Assembly: GCA_011052285.1 (NCBI GenBank) | Contig: DRJH01000225.1 | Location: 1 to 17,540, forward strand | Origin: Gammaproteobacteria bacterium | GTDB taxonomy: Bacteria; Pseudomonadota; Gammaproteobacteria; Arenicellales; DRJH01 | Length of the DNA stretch: 17,540 nucleotides | Direction: 5' to 3' | Part shown: positions 1 to 8,500 of the stretch, piece after piece | How positions within the stretch are numbered: the first letter of the stretch is position 1 | Layout of the letters: each line of letters starts with the position of its first letter | Notes under the pieces: model-generated | Databases searched by the model: none | The model's input: the letters and a program-made list of their open reading frames with translations, nothing else | Told to the model about the DNA's origin: nothing | Translations under genes and position numbers: made by a program

Positions 1-320
1 GTGCAGCAGAGCGTCTAATCCTCAGCGGAAAAGTTTATACTGCAACCGAGCTTTACAAAATGGGGGTGGTTGACGAACTGGCTGTTGATGGTGCTGGCAA
101 GCAGGCGGTTTATGAGTACCTCAAGAAAGAGGACAGAAGTCGAAATGGACGCCAGGCATTTCGCCTGGCAAAAAATTGCCGCAATGCCGTGACCTACGAA
201 GAGTTGCAGAACATCGCGGTAATCTGGGTGGATGCTGCCTTGCGCCTTAGACGCAAAGATTTACGCATGATGGAAAGGCTTGTTAATCGACAGTCATCTA
301 GATCTCATATAAACCCTTGA
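1..320 (+). CDS. rpfF: RpfF-like DSF synthase, C-terminal part (5' end outside window)
   Basis: This partial gene is read in the frame beginning at base 3 and is open from the window edge to a TGA at 318-320, giving 105 residues. An ATG lies at base 60, but the frame continues upstream of it with crotonase-like sequence (AAERLILSGKVYTATELY, then KMGVVDEL), so that ATG is internal. The AER-x-SG-x-Y-A-x-EL-x-MG-VVD pattern, followed by a helical tail with IWVDAALRL, resembles the end of RpfF. RpfF is the enoyl-CoA hydratase/thioesterase-fold enzyme that makes the cis-2-unsaturated fatty-acid signal DSF. The two catalytic glutamates lie in the missing N-terminal part and cannot be checked. The call depends heavily on context: the gene converges on rpfC and rpfG, the arrangement known from Xanthomonas. 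Another crotonase-family enzyme is the main alternative. Confidence 0.82.
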   Translation, partial: AAERLILSGKVYTATELYKMGVVDELAVDGAGKQAVYEYLKKEDRSRNGRQAFRLAKNCRNAVTYEELQNIAVIWVDAALRLRRKDLRMMERLVNRQSSRSHINP

Positions 321-334
321 AACAAAATAATATT

Positions 335-471
335 GTAATGATTCAGCGTGTTTAGATTTTGGTTTAGTACAAGGCATGTTCGCACGGAGAATGTGAGCAT
401 ATAGGTCATATGTGACCATTCGAGTACGAAAATAATGCCGTAATGGGACAAAAGATGAATACGCTGAATAG
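335..471. mobile_element. Degenerate MITE-like element, copy 1 (inverted relative to copy 2)
   Basis: Positions 381-471 match the reverse complement of the element at 15525-15637 at roughly 90% identity by eye, with only a few substitutions and small indels. The outer left end GTAATGATTCAGCGTG (335-350) matches the terminal repeat of copy 2 with one change. A 28-bp stretch at 353-380 is absent from copy 2. The right end departs from the expected GTTAC after GCTGAATAG. An alternative right end is GTTAC at 544-548: the 8 bases before 335 (ATAATATT) and the 8 after 548 (AAAATATT) agree at 7 of 8 positions, which could be a decayed target duplication, although both are AT-rich. No transposase is present, so any movement would need an enzyme supplied in trans. 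Confidence 0.65.
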
Positions 472-503
472 CGTCTCACCCCGCTTTGCGGCTCCCAATC
501 CGA

Positions 504-539
504 GAATAACAAAATCAAGCACTTACGATTTTGTTATTC
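504..539. terminator. Perfect 13-bp inverted repeat, candidate bidirectional terminator
   Basis: GAATAACAAAATC (504-516) is the exact reverse complement of GATTTTGTTATTC (527-539), with a 10-base spacer. It lies 15 bp past the rpfC stop and downstream of the convergent rpfF, where a shared terminator is expected. The stem is AT-rich and neither strand has a T-run directly after it, so it is not a textbook intrinsic terminator. It may instead belong to the inserted element. Confidence 0.4.
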
Positions 540-554
540 AAGAGTTACAAAATA

Positions 555-3110
555 TTATTCGATCATAGCATCTTGTTGATCGGCGACAAATTTTAGTAAC
601 TCTTTGCGAGTTAGATCGAATGTTTCATTCAGTAATTTTACCAGTGTGCCGGGCTTGCTGGTGCTGAAGTCACCGGGTTTTAGTTTTTTTGTCTCCTTAC
701 ATATCTGTACAAGTTTGCTACAACCCAGCTCACTCGCACTGCCCTGAAGGGCGTGAACTGTGTTGCAAAAATCTTTAGTAACTCCCTGTTCGCCAGCGAT
801 CTGCAAGTCACTGAGTATGCGCTCTCCGTCATGCAAAAAACCTTCAATTACATCCCGTAAAAAATCAACTCCATTACCAAGCTGAGTCAGTCGGAGCAAT
901 GCTTCAGTATCCACCAGCACGATAGACTGATGCCGGGAGGCTTTTTTAGAACCGGTTTTTGAAGGCCTGCCATTAGCGTATTGGTTGGCCCTTGGTGCAA
1001 AACGGGCAATCGTATCTAATAATTTTCTGGCATCCACCGGTTTGGTGAGATATGCATCTGCACCCGCATCCATACAGGCGGTAATGGCTTCAGGTGTTGC
1101 ATTGGCGGTCAAAATAATGACAGGAACTGTTGCTCTCGTATCCATGAATCGAAAAGCCTTGAGAACCTCAACGCCACTGACCTTGGGCATATTCATATCC
1201 AGAACGACCAGGTCGAAGTCAAAGGAGTCATCTGCTAACAAATCCAGTGCCTTCTCACCATCATCAGCAATCACCGGGCGGTGCCCGGCACGCCCCAGGA
1301 CACCACGAATTACTTTCTGATTCGTTGCATTGTCTTCAGCGACAAGAATCTGCAACTGGTCCACTTTGCCTTTACGTTGGTAGTATTCTGCCAATGATAC
1401 GACGTTTTCAAGGTCTAAGCGTCCGGCTTGCGCTGCATGGATAGAGTTGAATAATAGTTTTGTATCAATCGGAGTCACCAGCACCGATGAATAATCACTG
1501 TGAAATACTTGGTCTGCAGTTTGTTCGTTGTTGTTGTTGCTGCTGATAAGCACCAAAGAAAGAGGCTTTAACAGACTTTGTGCTCTAATACTTTTGACAA
1601 ATGTGTTGTGGCCCGTATCCTCACCACCACATCCCTGTTCAATCAGGGCAAGCTGATAGGGAGTACCTCGTTTTGCGGCTGCCAGAAGCAAAGAAGTGGC
1701 ATTATCCGTTGTCGCCACCCTGTCATAGTAAATCCCCCAGTCTTTGAGATTGGGTGTAATGCTGCGCGCCACCTGATCACTGGTAACAAGCAGGAGTTGG
1801 AGATTTCCAGCAGAAGGGGACTCTTGGCTCCGGTGGCTGAGGACCTGTCGCTGAAAAGGCAATTCAAACCAGAAGGTGGACCCTCTACCCTCCTGGCTGC
1901 TCAAACCTATTCGACCATCCATAAGTTCAATGAGTTGCCTGGCTATGGTAGTGCCCAGACCAGTACCACCATAGCGGCGAGTGATTGAGCTATCTGCCTG
2001 GGTGAATTTTTGAAATATTCGCTCCTGTGTCTGTTCTGGAATACCGATGCCTGTGTCCTTGATCTCAAAACGTATACTTAGATCACTAATTTTCGTGCTC
2101 ACTGGATGGACCTTGATTTCGACAGAGCCAAAATCGGTAAATTTGATTGCATTGCCGATAAGATTAATCAGTACCTGGCGTAAATGCTGTTGATCGCCCT
2201 GCAGCTCATAGGGGGTTTCGGGAGCTACTTGGATACGTAACTCGAGACCTTTTTTCTGCGCTTGAGGTTCGAACATGGCTGTAGTCAGGCTGAGTAGCAC
2301 ATGCAAATCGAAATCTTCTTGCAAAACTTGTAACTGACCTTCTTCGATTTTGGAGATATCCAGAATTTTTTCGATCAGCCCCAGTAAACTATGTGCTGAA
2401 GACTGGATTGCTTGTGCCAATCCTTTTTGTTCTTCATTTAATCGGGTATCCGCGAGCAGGTCGCTCATGCCAATTACCCCGTTTAACGGGGTGCGCAATT
2501 CATGACTCATATTGGCCAGAAACTGCGATTTAGCCAGATTGGCCTCATTTGCACGGGCAATGGCATCATTCAATTTTCGCATCAATGTCGCCAGATAGAG
2601 AGGTAAAACCAGGATTACAATCAGAATACTCGAACTGAAAATAAGATGAGATTCCCAGAATGGATTGAAAGACAATACGGTCGAAAAACCGATAGCACTC
2701 AGTATGGCCGAGCAGAAAAGGTAGCGTTCACCATAACGGAAGCCATTGCCCATAGTGACCCATAGATAGACGGCAATTAGCGGTGTACCCACTTCACCAC
2801 CCAACATCATGGCATAGGTGGTTGTCCCCAAATCAGCCACCATACCGAGCAATCGTCGAATAACCGATTTTTCGGGCCAGATGATGATGGCGAGAACGAT
2901 CAGCAGTGACCACACCAGGAAAAGACTCAAGGCGAACTGTGCGCTCATCCATTCCAGGGGACCATTCAATCTTTGTTGGAAGAATGGCGAGAAGACGTAT
3001 AAGGTTACAAAAAAACCAATAACAACCCGGATAAGCGCCTGCACATGTTCTGAATCGACTCGATTGCCAAGACGCTGTTTTAAGAATTCAAGCGGCTGCA
3101 TGGTTGCCAT
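555..3110 (-). CDS. rpfC: RpfC-type DSF sensor hybrid histidine kinase
   Basis: This 851-residue inner-membrane kinase is predicted to sense DSF and feed phosphate to RpfG. A short N-terminal segment (LKQRLGNRVDSEH, about 10-22) resembles the region before the first membrane helix of Xanthomonas RpfC. It is followed by five or six hydrophobic segments between about 25 and 178 with no large periplasmic domain. The HisKA H-box has His203, and the ATPase has its N-box (Asn316/Asn320), DTGIG (352-356), the QADSS F-box and GGTGLG (381-386). Residues about 436-560 look like a receiver without an acceptor Asp. A canonical receiver follows (about 586-705, Asp638, Lys690), then a C-terminal Hpt domain with His786. 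It is longer than classical RpfC (about 726 residues) mainly because of the extra pseudo-receiver. Met4 (position 3101) is an alternative start that aligns better with RpfC; in-frame stops lie just upstream of Met1. Confidence 0.88.
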   Translation of the reverse strand: MATMQPLEFLKQRLGNRVDSEHVQALIRVVIGFFVTLYVFSPFFQQRLNGPLEWMSAQFALSLFLVWSLLIVLAIIIWPEKSVIRRLLGMVADLGTTTYAMMLGGEVGTPLIAVYLWVTMGNGFRYGERYLFCSAILSAIGFSTVLSFNPFWESHLIFSSSILIVILVLPLYLATLMRKLNDAIARANEANLAKSQFLANMSHELRTPLNGVIGMSDLLADTRLNEEQKGLAQAIQSSAHSLLGLIEKILDISKIEEGQLQVLQEDFDLHVLLSLTTAMFEPQAQKKGLELRIQVAPETPYELQGDQQHLRQVLINLIGNAIKFTDFGSVEIKVHPVSTKISDLSIRFEIKDTGIGIPEQTQERIFQKFTQADSSITRRYGGTGLGTTIARQLIELMDGRIGLSSQEGRGSTFWFELPFQRQVLSHRSQESPSAGNLQLLLVTSDQVARSITPNLKDWGIYYDRVATTDNATSLLLAAAKRGTPYQLALIEQGCGGEDTGHNTFVKSIRAQSLLKPLSLVLISSNNNNEQTADQVFHSDYSSVLVTPIDTKLLFNSIHAAQAGRLDLENVVSLAEYYQRKGKVDQLQILVAEDNATNQKVIRGVLGRAGHRPVIADDGEKALDLLADDSFDFDLVVLDMNMPKVSGVEVLKAFRFMDTRATVPVIILTANATPEAITACMDAGADAYLTKPVDARKLLDTIARFAPRANQYANGRPSKTGSKKASRHQSIVLVDTEALLRLTQLGNGVDFLRDVIEGFLHDGERILSDLQIAGEQGVTKDFCNTVHALQGSASELGCSKLVQICKETKKLKPGDFSTSKPGTLVKLLNETFDLTRKELLKFVADQQDAMIE

Positions 3111-3196
3111 CGGTTATTATTTCGATACTTCGGCATGGTTCTTCAAAAAAACGCACTTCCCCACTAAAAGCAGACAGGCATTCCCTGGCTTCGGAT

Positions 3197-4348
3197 TCAT
3201 GCTGTCGATACATCGTAATCTTTGAACTGTTCATGTGTCATTTCAATCGCATCGATTCTCGATAGAAATGCCTGCACACACGATGGATCAAAGTGCTTTC
3301 CCGATTCGGTAAGAATGTATTCGACAGCGGCAGATGAAGGCCAAGCCTGCTTGTAGGGGCGAGTGGAAGTCAAAGCATCATAGACATCCGCAACGGCAAC
3401 AATACGTGCCTCCATTGGAATGTTATTGCCTGATAATCCTCTGGGATATCCACTACCATCATATTTTTCGTGATGACCCAGAGCAATAATACTGCCTAAT
3501 TCAATAAACCGTGATGAACTATCTTTGAGAATATCGAAGCCAATCGTGGTATGTGTTTGCATCACCAAGGTTTCTTCTGTTGTGTACCTGCCTGGCTTCA
3601 GTAGTATTTTATCGGGAATACCGATTTTTCCGATATCGTGCAGTGGCGCCACTTTCCTGATTCCCGTGCAATCGAATTCGCTTAGTCCCAATGCCTGGGC
3701 AATGATGTGAGAACACTTGGCCATCCGAAGCACGTGATTGCCGGTTTCACGATCACGGTATTCACCCGCTTTGCCAAGTCGAAGCAACGTCTCTTCTTCG
3801 CGTTGATGTAGCTGTTTTGTTGCTTCATTTACCTGCATTTCAAGCCAACTCGCCCGATTATGAATGATTAACTGCTGTCGTCTCATGGTCAGCAGGTTGG
3901 AACAACGAGCCAGGCACTCCTGGTAATCAATCGGTCGGGTCAGAAAGTCCGTAGCCCCGGCATGTAGAGCTTCATAACGGATTGAACTATCCAGCATTAC
4001 CGTAACCATAATTAACGGCACATCGGTACAGGAAGGCAAGGCACGTATACGTTTGGTGAACTCAATGCCATTCATAGATGGCATTTGGTAGTCTGTAATG
4101 ATTAGATCCGGGGTGTGCTCCAGCGCCCTGTCAAGTGCCTCAAAAGGGTCATCATAGCTTTCTATCAACAAACCCGGATCAATGGAATACGCCAATCTTT
4201 CCAGTATTTTTCGGCTCGTGGATTGATCGTCAATGATAAGAACAAATGAACGGGAACTTACACTGTGCAGTGATTTATCATCTTCAGGGGGTGTACCAGA
4301 ATGAGCCAAACGAAGAGTTGGCTTCAACCTGCGGGATAATTTTCTCAT
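3197..4348 (-). CDS. rpfG: RpfG-type response regulator, HD-GYP c-di-GMP phosphodiesterase
   Basis: This 383-residue cytoplasmic regulator is predicted to hydrolyse c-di-GMP when phosphorylated through RpfC. A receiver spans about 35-155, with acidic pocket Asp40/Asp41 and acceptor Asp86 (ITDYQMP). The usual receiver Lys is replaced by Arg138 (LTRPID). After a charged linker, the HD-GYP domain (about 190-365) carries HDIGK (237-241) and the full HHEKYDGSGYP signature (292-302), so catalysis should be intact. The gene lies immediately upstream of rpfC on the same strand with an 86-bp spacer. Xanthomonas has rpfH at this position; here there is no room for it. A GGGGAGA at 4362-4368 is the likely ribosome-binding site but sits rather far (13 nt) from the ATG. 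No convincing sigma-70 promoter is visible upstream. Confidence 0.9.
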   Translation of the reverse strand: MRKLSRRLKPTLRLAHSGTPPEDDKSLHSVSSRSFVLIIDDQSTSRKILERLAYSIDPGLLIESYDDPFEALDRALEHTPDLIITDYQMPSMNGIEFTKRIRALPSCTDVPLIMVTVMLDSSIRYEALHAGATDFLTRPIDYQECLARCSNLLTMRRQQLIIHNRASWLEMQVNEATKQLHQREEETLLRLGKAGEYRDRETGNHVLRMAKCSHIIAQALGLSEFDCTGIRKVAPLHDIGKIGIPDKILLKPGRYTTEETLVMQTHTTIGFDILKDSSSRFIELGSIIALGHHEKYDGSGYPRGLSGNNIPMEARIVAVADVYDALTSTRPYKQAWPSSAAVEYILTESGKHFDPSCVQAFLSRIDAIEMTHEQFKDYDVSTA

Positions 4349-4598
4349 ATTTTGTATCTTGTCTCCCCGAATACCACTGTTTCATTGACTTAAAACAACG
4401 CAGCAATCAGCTTATCGGCAATTTTATAAACTTCTGAAGCTAATCCTAGCAGATATTCACAAGAATTCACCAGAACAGCGCATAGTCCTATCTATTTAGA
4501 TGTTTTTCAGCGGCTTGTGTAAATAAGTAAACACTCAAGGTGACCTGACGTTGGAGGATATTTCTCCATAAAACAGCTTCATCCACAAGATCACCAAC
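4349..4598. other. Intergenic region upstream of rpfG
   Basis: This 250-bp AT-rich gap separates the GGDEF gene from rpfG, both on the minus strand. It is the longest spacer in the minus-strand block from rpfC to the GltD-like gene, so it probably contains the rpfG-rpfC promoter. A TATAAA-like -10 candidate is present, but I see no matching -35. A weak 6-bp hairpin at 4553-4567 follows the GGDEF gene without a T-run. I find no small gene. Confidence 0.5.
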
Positions 4599-5570
4599 TT
4601 ATTTTTCCCGCTGATCAACGACGAATGAGCTACCCGGCTGTTCCTTGGAGAGCTTTTTGATTTCGGTACAGGCATCGACCACACTCAGGTAGTGTTGATA
4701 CTTCTTTTGGGCCAGATTGACTCCAGCCATACTAATACTCATTATCGGGAATTTCTGTTTCTCACCATGGCGGTTTATGGAAGTTATGTAACCGGCTACA
4801 AGATCATCGTTGCTGTAGAATTTTCTAATTCCCTCATCGAAGTGGGCAATGATATTGTCGATGGTCTGATTAATCTGTTGCAGCGGTACCAACAGGACAA
4901 AATCATCGCCACCGATATGACCAAGAAACGAGTGTTCGGCTGGAAGATTTTTCATCACATCCCTGAAGACTGCAGAGGTGAATAGCAGTACCTCATCACC
5001 GTGGGCAAAGCCATATTGATCATTAAATGCTTTAAAATTATCCAGGTCGGCATAAACCACGACGGTTTCTGAATTCTCCAGGATGAGCGCATCAATCCTG
5101 TTACGAATACTGTTGTTGCCAGGAAGGCCACTAATCGGGTTAGAATCGAGCGCCACTTTATAGAGCTCTTCAAGCTCCTTTATCGCTGAGCATAATTTGA
5201 TCTGATTTTTTACCCGAGCCCTGACCGTAGAAGGATTGAAGGGTTTGCTGATATAATCAACGGCGCCGACCTCAAAGCCCTTGGCATCATCCATCACCTC
5301 AGAGAGGGCTGTGATGAAGATGACCGGAATGGCAGCACTGTGGGGATTTTCTTTGATTGCTCGACAGGTCTCATAACCATCCATTACCGGCATCAATATA
5401 TCGAGCAGCACCAAATCGATGTCGGTATTTTTGAGTTTTTCCAGGGCTCCTTTACCTGAGGTAGCGGGGATAGTCGCAAAATCATCCTTGAGAATCTCAA
5501 TTAGCATCCTGATATTATCCGGGACATCGTCAACCACCAGGATCCTGGCTTTTTTTCTGTCGTTATTCAT
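4599..5570 (-). CDS. REC-GGDEF response regulator, probable diguanylate cyclase
   Basis: This 323-residue cytoplasmic protein is predicted to make c-di-GMP from GTP when phosphorylated. The N-terminal receiver (about 8-125) has Asp14/Asp15, acceptor Asp57 (LLDILMP) and Lys109 (SKP). The GGDEF domain begins at SGLPGN (147-152), has the metal-binding stretch DLDNFKAFND (175-184) and carries GGDDF (220-224), an Asp-for-Glu variant of the signature. It ends in a GSSFVVDQRE tail. This subtype usually has LPGN in place of the common LTGLPNR. No RxxD inhibitory site is visible at the usual place before the signature, so product inhibition may be weak. The ATG lies inside the last codons of the upstream kinase (8-nt overlap), indicating translational coupling and making the kinase its likely phosphodonor. 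Activity with GGDDF is plausible but not certain. Confidence 0.87.
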   Translation of the reverse strand: MNNDRKKARILVVDDVPDNIRMLIEILKDDFATIPATSGKGALEKLKNTDIDLVLLDILMPVMDGYETCRAIKENPHSAAIPVIFITALSEVMDDAKGFEVGAVDYISKPFNPSTVRARVKNQIKLCSAIKELEELYKVALDSNPISGLPGNNSIRNRIDALILENSETVVVYADLDNFKAFNDQYGFAHGDEVLLFTSAVFRDVMKNLPAEHSFLGHIGGDDFVLLVPLQQINQTIDNIIAHFDEGIRKFYSNDDLVAGYITSINRHGEKQKFPIMSISMAGVNLAQKKYQHYLSVVDACTEIKKLSKEQPGSSFVVDQREK

Positions 5571-8500
5571 TTATTCTCTCGTATATTTCACGTAAAGTTC
5601 CCCTGGCACCTGCTTCATCAAAACTTTCTAATTGTTCCCTTAGCTTACTGATTTGTTGGATCAATTCACTTCCTGTAATCAATAACTGCAAATGGTCTAT
5701 TGATTCGAGTGCCTCACCATAATCACTGGAAATCTGCTGCTCAAGTGTCTTGATACCACGGTTAATAGCCCCAAGATCAAGCGCCCCGACCTCCAATACA
5801 CCTGCATCTACATCCGTAGCCTCAGTTTTATATTCAAGGATCTTAAGTGCATCCAACACTACCATCAGCTGATCACCAAAGGTAGTGAGTATCGGTTCTA
5901 TACCTTCGCCGGCAGCACAGCACTGCTCCAGCTCTCCAGCTGCCTTGTAGAGCGCGACTGCACCGAGATTTCCGGCATTCCCCTTGATGGCATGAGCAAG
6001 GTGTTGGGCCTCTTCATGGTGCTGTTGTTTAACCAAGCCCTTTAGTGTCTCCATGGATTGCTGATGGTTGTGGGCAAATTTTAGCAACAGCTCATAATAG
6101 AGTTTTTTCTTCCCTGCCACCCTGGAGAGTCCAGCCGTAAGATCAAAACCAGGCAACTCAGTGGGCAGAGAGATAGCCTCCTCTCTCTTTTGTGCCTCGG
6201 GTTGCGGCCTTGGTTTGGGAGGTTGCCGCTCCTTGAGCTTAATCCACTGTACCAAAACATTAATCAGCCGCTGTGGGTCGATGGGTTTGGTGACGTGGTC
6301 ATTCATGCCGTGTTGAAGACATTTCTGCCGCTCACTTTCCATAGCATGAGCAGTCATGGCAATGATGGGTACATGACTTAACGGTGCACCGGCGGCCCGT
6401 ATCTTCTGCGTTGCAGCATAGCCATCCATTACCGGCATTTGAATATCCATGAAGACAATATCAAACCATTCAGGGTCATTTTCTGTACGGATTCGCTGCA
6501 GTGCCTGCAGACCATTATTGACAATCTCAACCTCAAGTCCGGCATCGACCAACAACTCGCTGGCCACCTGCTGGTTAATCTCGTTATCCTCAACCAACAG
6601 TGCCCTGGCGCCGTGGATTGCAGACAGGCCCTCTGTCTGCTTAACCGGTCTCATGGTGTCCTCCCCGCTGGCTAATATCTCTCCCGTAAGCACCTCTTTC
6701 ACCTTCCTGTGCAGTAAACTCTGTTCAACAGGCTTGACCAAATATCCATCAAGGCCCGTTTCCTCAGCCTTTTTGATAATCTCTTCACGCCCGTATGAGG
6801 TGATCATGATAATTTTTGGTGCCGGGCTGATTGCTGTATTCAGCTTGATCACCTTAGAAGTCTCAATACCGTCCATCCCTTCCATTTTCCAGTCCATGAG
6901 CACCAACTGATAGGGACGATTCATTCGTGCGGCGGTCTCAAGCTCCGCTACAGCCTCTTTTCCCGATGCCACCTGGGATATTGCAAGTTTCATGGCATCA
7001 AGGTGATCAGCTATAATCTCTCTGGCCACCGCATTATCATCGACCACCAATACCTTCTTACCGGCAATTTCACTGTTGATTTCATCCGCTGACGCAATAC
7101 CAGACTCGCGCTGATCCATCGCAAAACTGACAACAAAAGAGAACGTGCTGCCCTTGCCAGAGACACTCTCAACAGCCATGGTGCCACCCATCAGTTCAAT
7201 GATATTTTTGCAAATGGCCAAACCCAATCCGGTTCCCCCATACTTACGGGTGGTTGAGCTATCGGCCTGGGAAAATGACTGAAATAACTTTGCTATCTGT
7301 TCTTCAGTAAGGCCAATTCCCGTGTCAATTACTGAAAAGCACAATTTTTCAAGATTCTTATCATCGCAGTCAAGGGTCTCAATCTTGATCAGCACATGGC
7401 CTGTTTCAGTAAATTTTATGGCGTTGGTCGAAAGGTTGAGCAGTACCTGGCCCAATCTCAGTGGATCCCCCACAAGTTGACTTGTGACCCCCCTGGAGGT
7501 GTGGAAAATCAATTCAATACCACGCTCTTCTGCCTTCATGGCTACCATGGAACGGAGGTTGTCGAGAACATCTTCTAATCGAAAGGGGATGCTCTCCATA
7601 TGGAGTTTGCCGGCCTCTACCTTGGAAAAATCGAGAATGTCATTGATAATACCCAGAAGAGCCTTAGAGGATAATTCAATCTTGCACAAATAATCTCGCA
7701 ACCTGGGTGTTAGATCGAGCTTCAGAGCCAGATAGCTGAGGCCGATGATGGCATTCATTGGCGAGCGAATCTCATGACTCATATTGGCCAGAAATTCACT
7801 TTTCATCAGCGTTGACGATTCAGCAACAGCCCGCGCCTCCTCCAGCTCTTTATTGGTTTGAAACAGCTGTGCAGTCCGTTCAGTGACCCGCTTTTCAAGA
7901 CCCTGATTCAATTCAGCCAACTCAAGTGACATGTTATTGAAGGCAGTAGCCATATTACCCATCTCGTCCCTGGTATGTAGTTCAACCTGTTCTCCGATCG
8001 CTCCTGCCTGAATCTTCTTGATTGTTTTTGAAAGAATATATACTGGCTTGAGAACCATTTTTGAGAGTAACAGGTTAAGTAGGACGAACATCGCAAGCAG
8101 GATGGTAGCCAGCATTGCCATGCTGATGATCTTGGAGGTTTGGGCCTCTTTTTCCACCCGGCTTAAATCATAATCGACTTCAATAAAGCCGACACTTTCC
8201 CCAATAACCTCGATACGGCTGACCAGAGTAAGCATTGGTTTGCCTGCCAGGGTATGACGAATAAATCTAGGTTTGGCTGTCAATTGAAGTTGTTGGTTGT
8301 GATCTAAATCCGGGCCTGCCTCACTGTTGCTTTGCTGCAATATTGTGCCATCGGCCAGATAGACACGAATGGCCGCGATTCCTTGCACCTTAAGCAATTG
8401 GGCAATAGTAATTTTGATCGCATCTTTCTGGCGACCGAAAATCTCGTCAGCAAACTCTGCTTGCCGCTGGGTGACAATATTTTCTAAATTCATTTCTACC

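Larger units (their letters stand above)
321..554. other. Intergenic region between convergent rpfF and rpfC
   Basis: This 234-bp gap holds no credible gene. Most of it (335 to about 471, possibly to 548) is a degenerate copy of the small GTAA-ended element that is intact at 15525-15637. The rest contains a perfect inverted repeat at 504-539 and a tiny CCGC-TTT-GCGG hairpin at 481-491. Only 14 bp separate the rpfF stop from the element, and the possible right end abuts the rpfC stop codon, so almost the whole spacer may be inserted DNA. Confidence 0.7.

Noticed and set aside
481..491. CCGC-TTT-GCGG mini-hairpin downstream of rpfF.
   Set aside because: A four-pair stem without a T-run is common by chance.
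294..518. A minus-strand open frame here and a plus-strand frame at 15404-15664 share a peptide (SAYSSFVPLR, then YDLYAHILRAN).
   Set aside because: The shared peptide is the translation of the repeated element on one strand. There is no ribosome-binding site and no protein-like conservation beyond DNA identity, so these are not genes.
4553..4567. Hairpin GGAGGATATTTCTCC as terminator of the REC-GGDEF gene.
   Set aside because: The stem is only six pairs including a wobble, the loop is tight, and no T-run follows on the minus strand.
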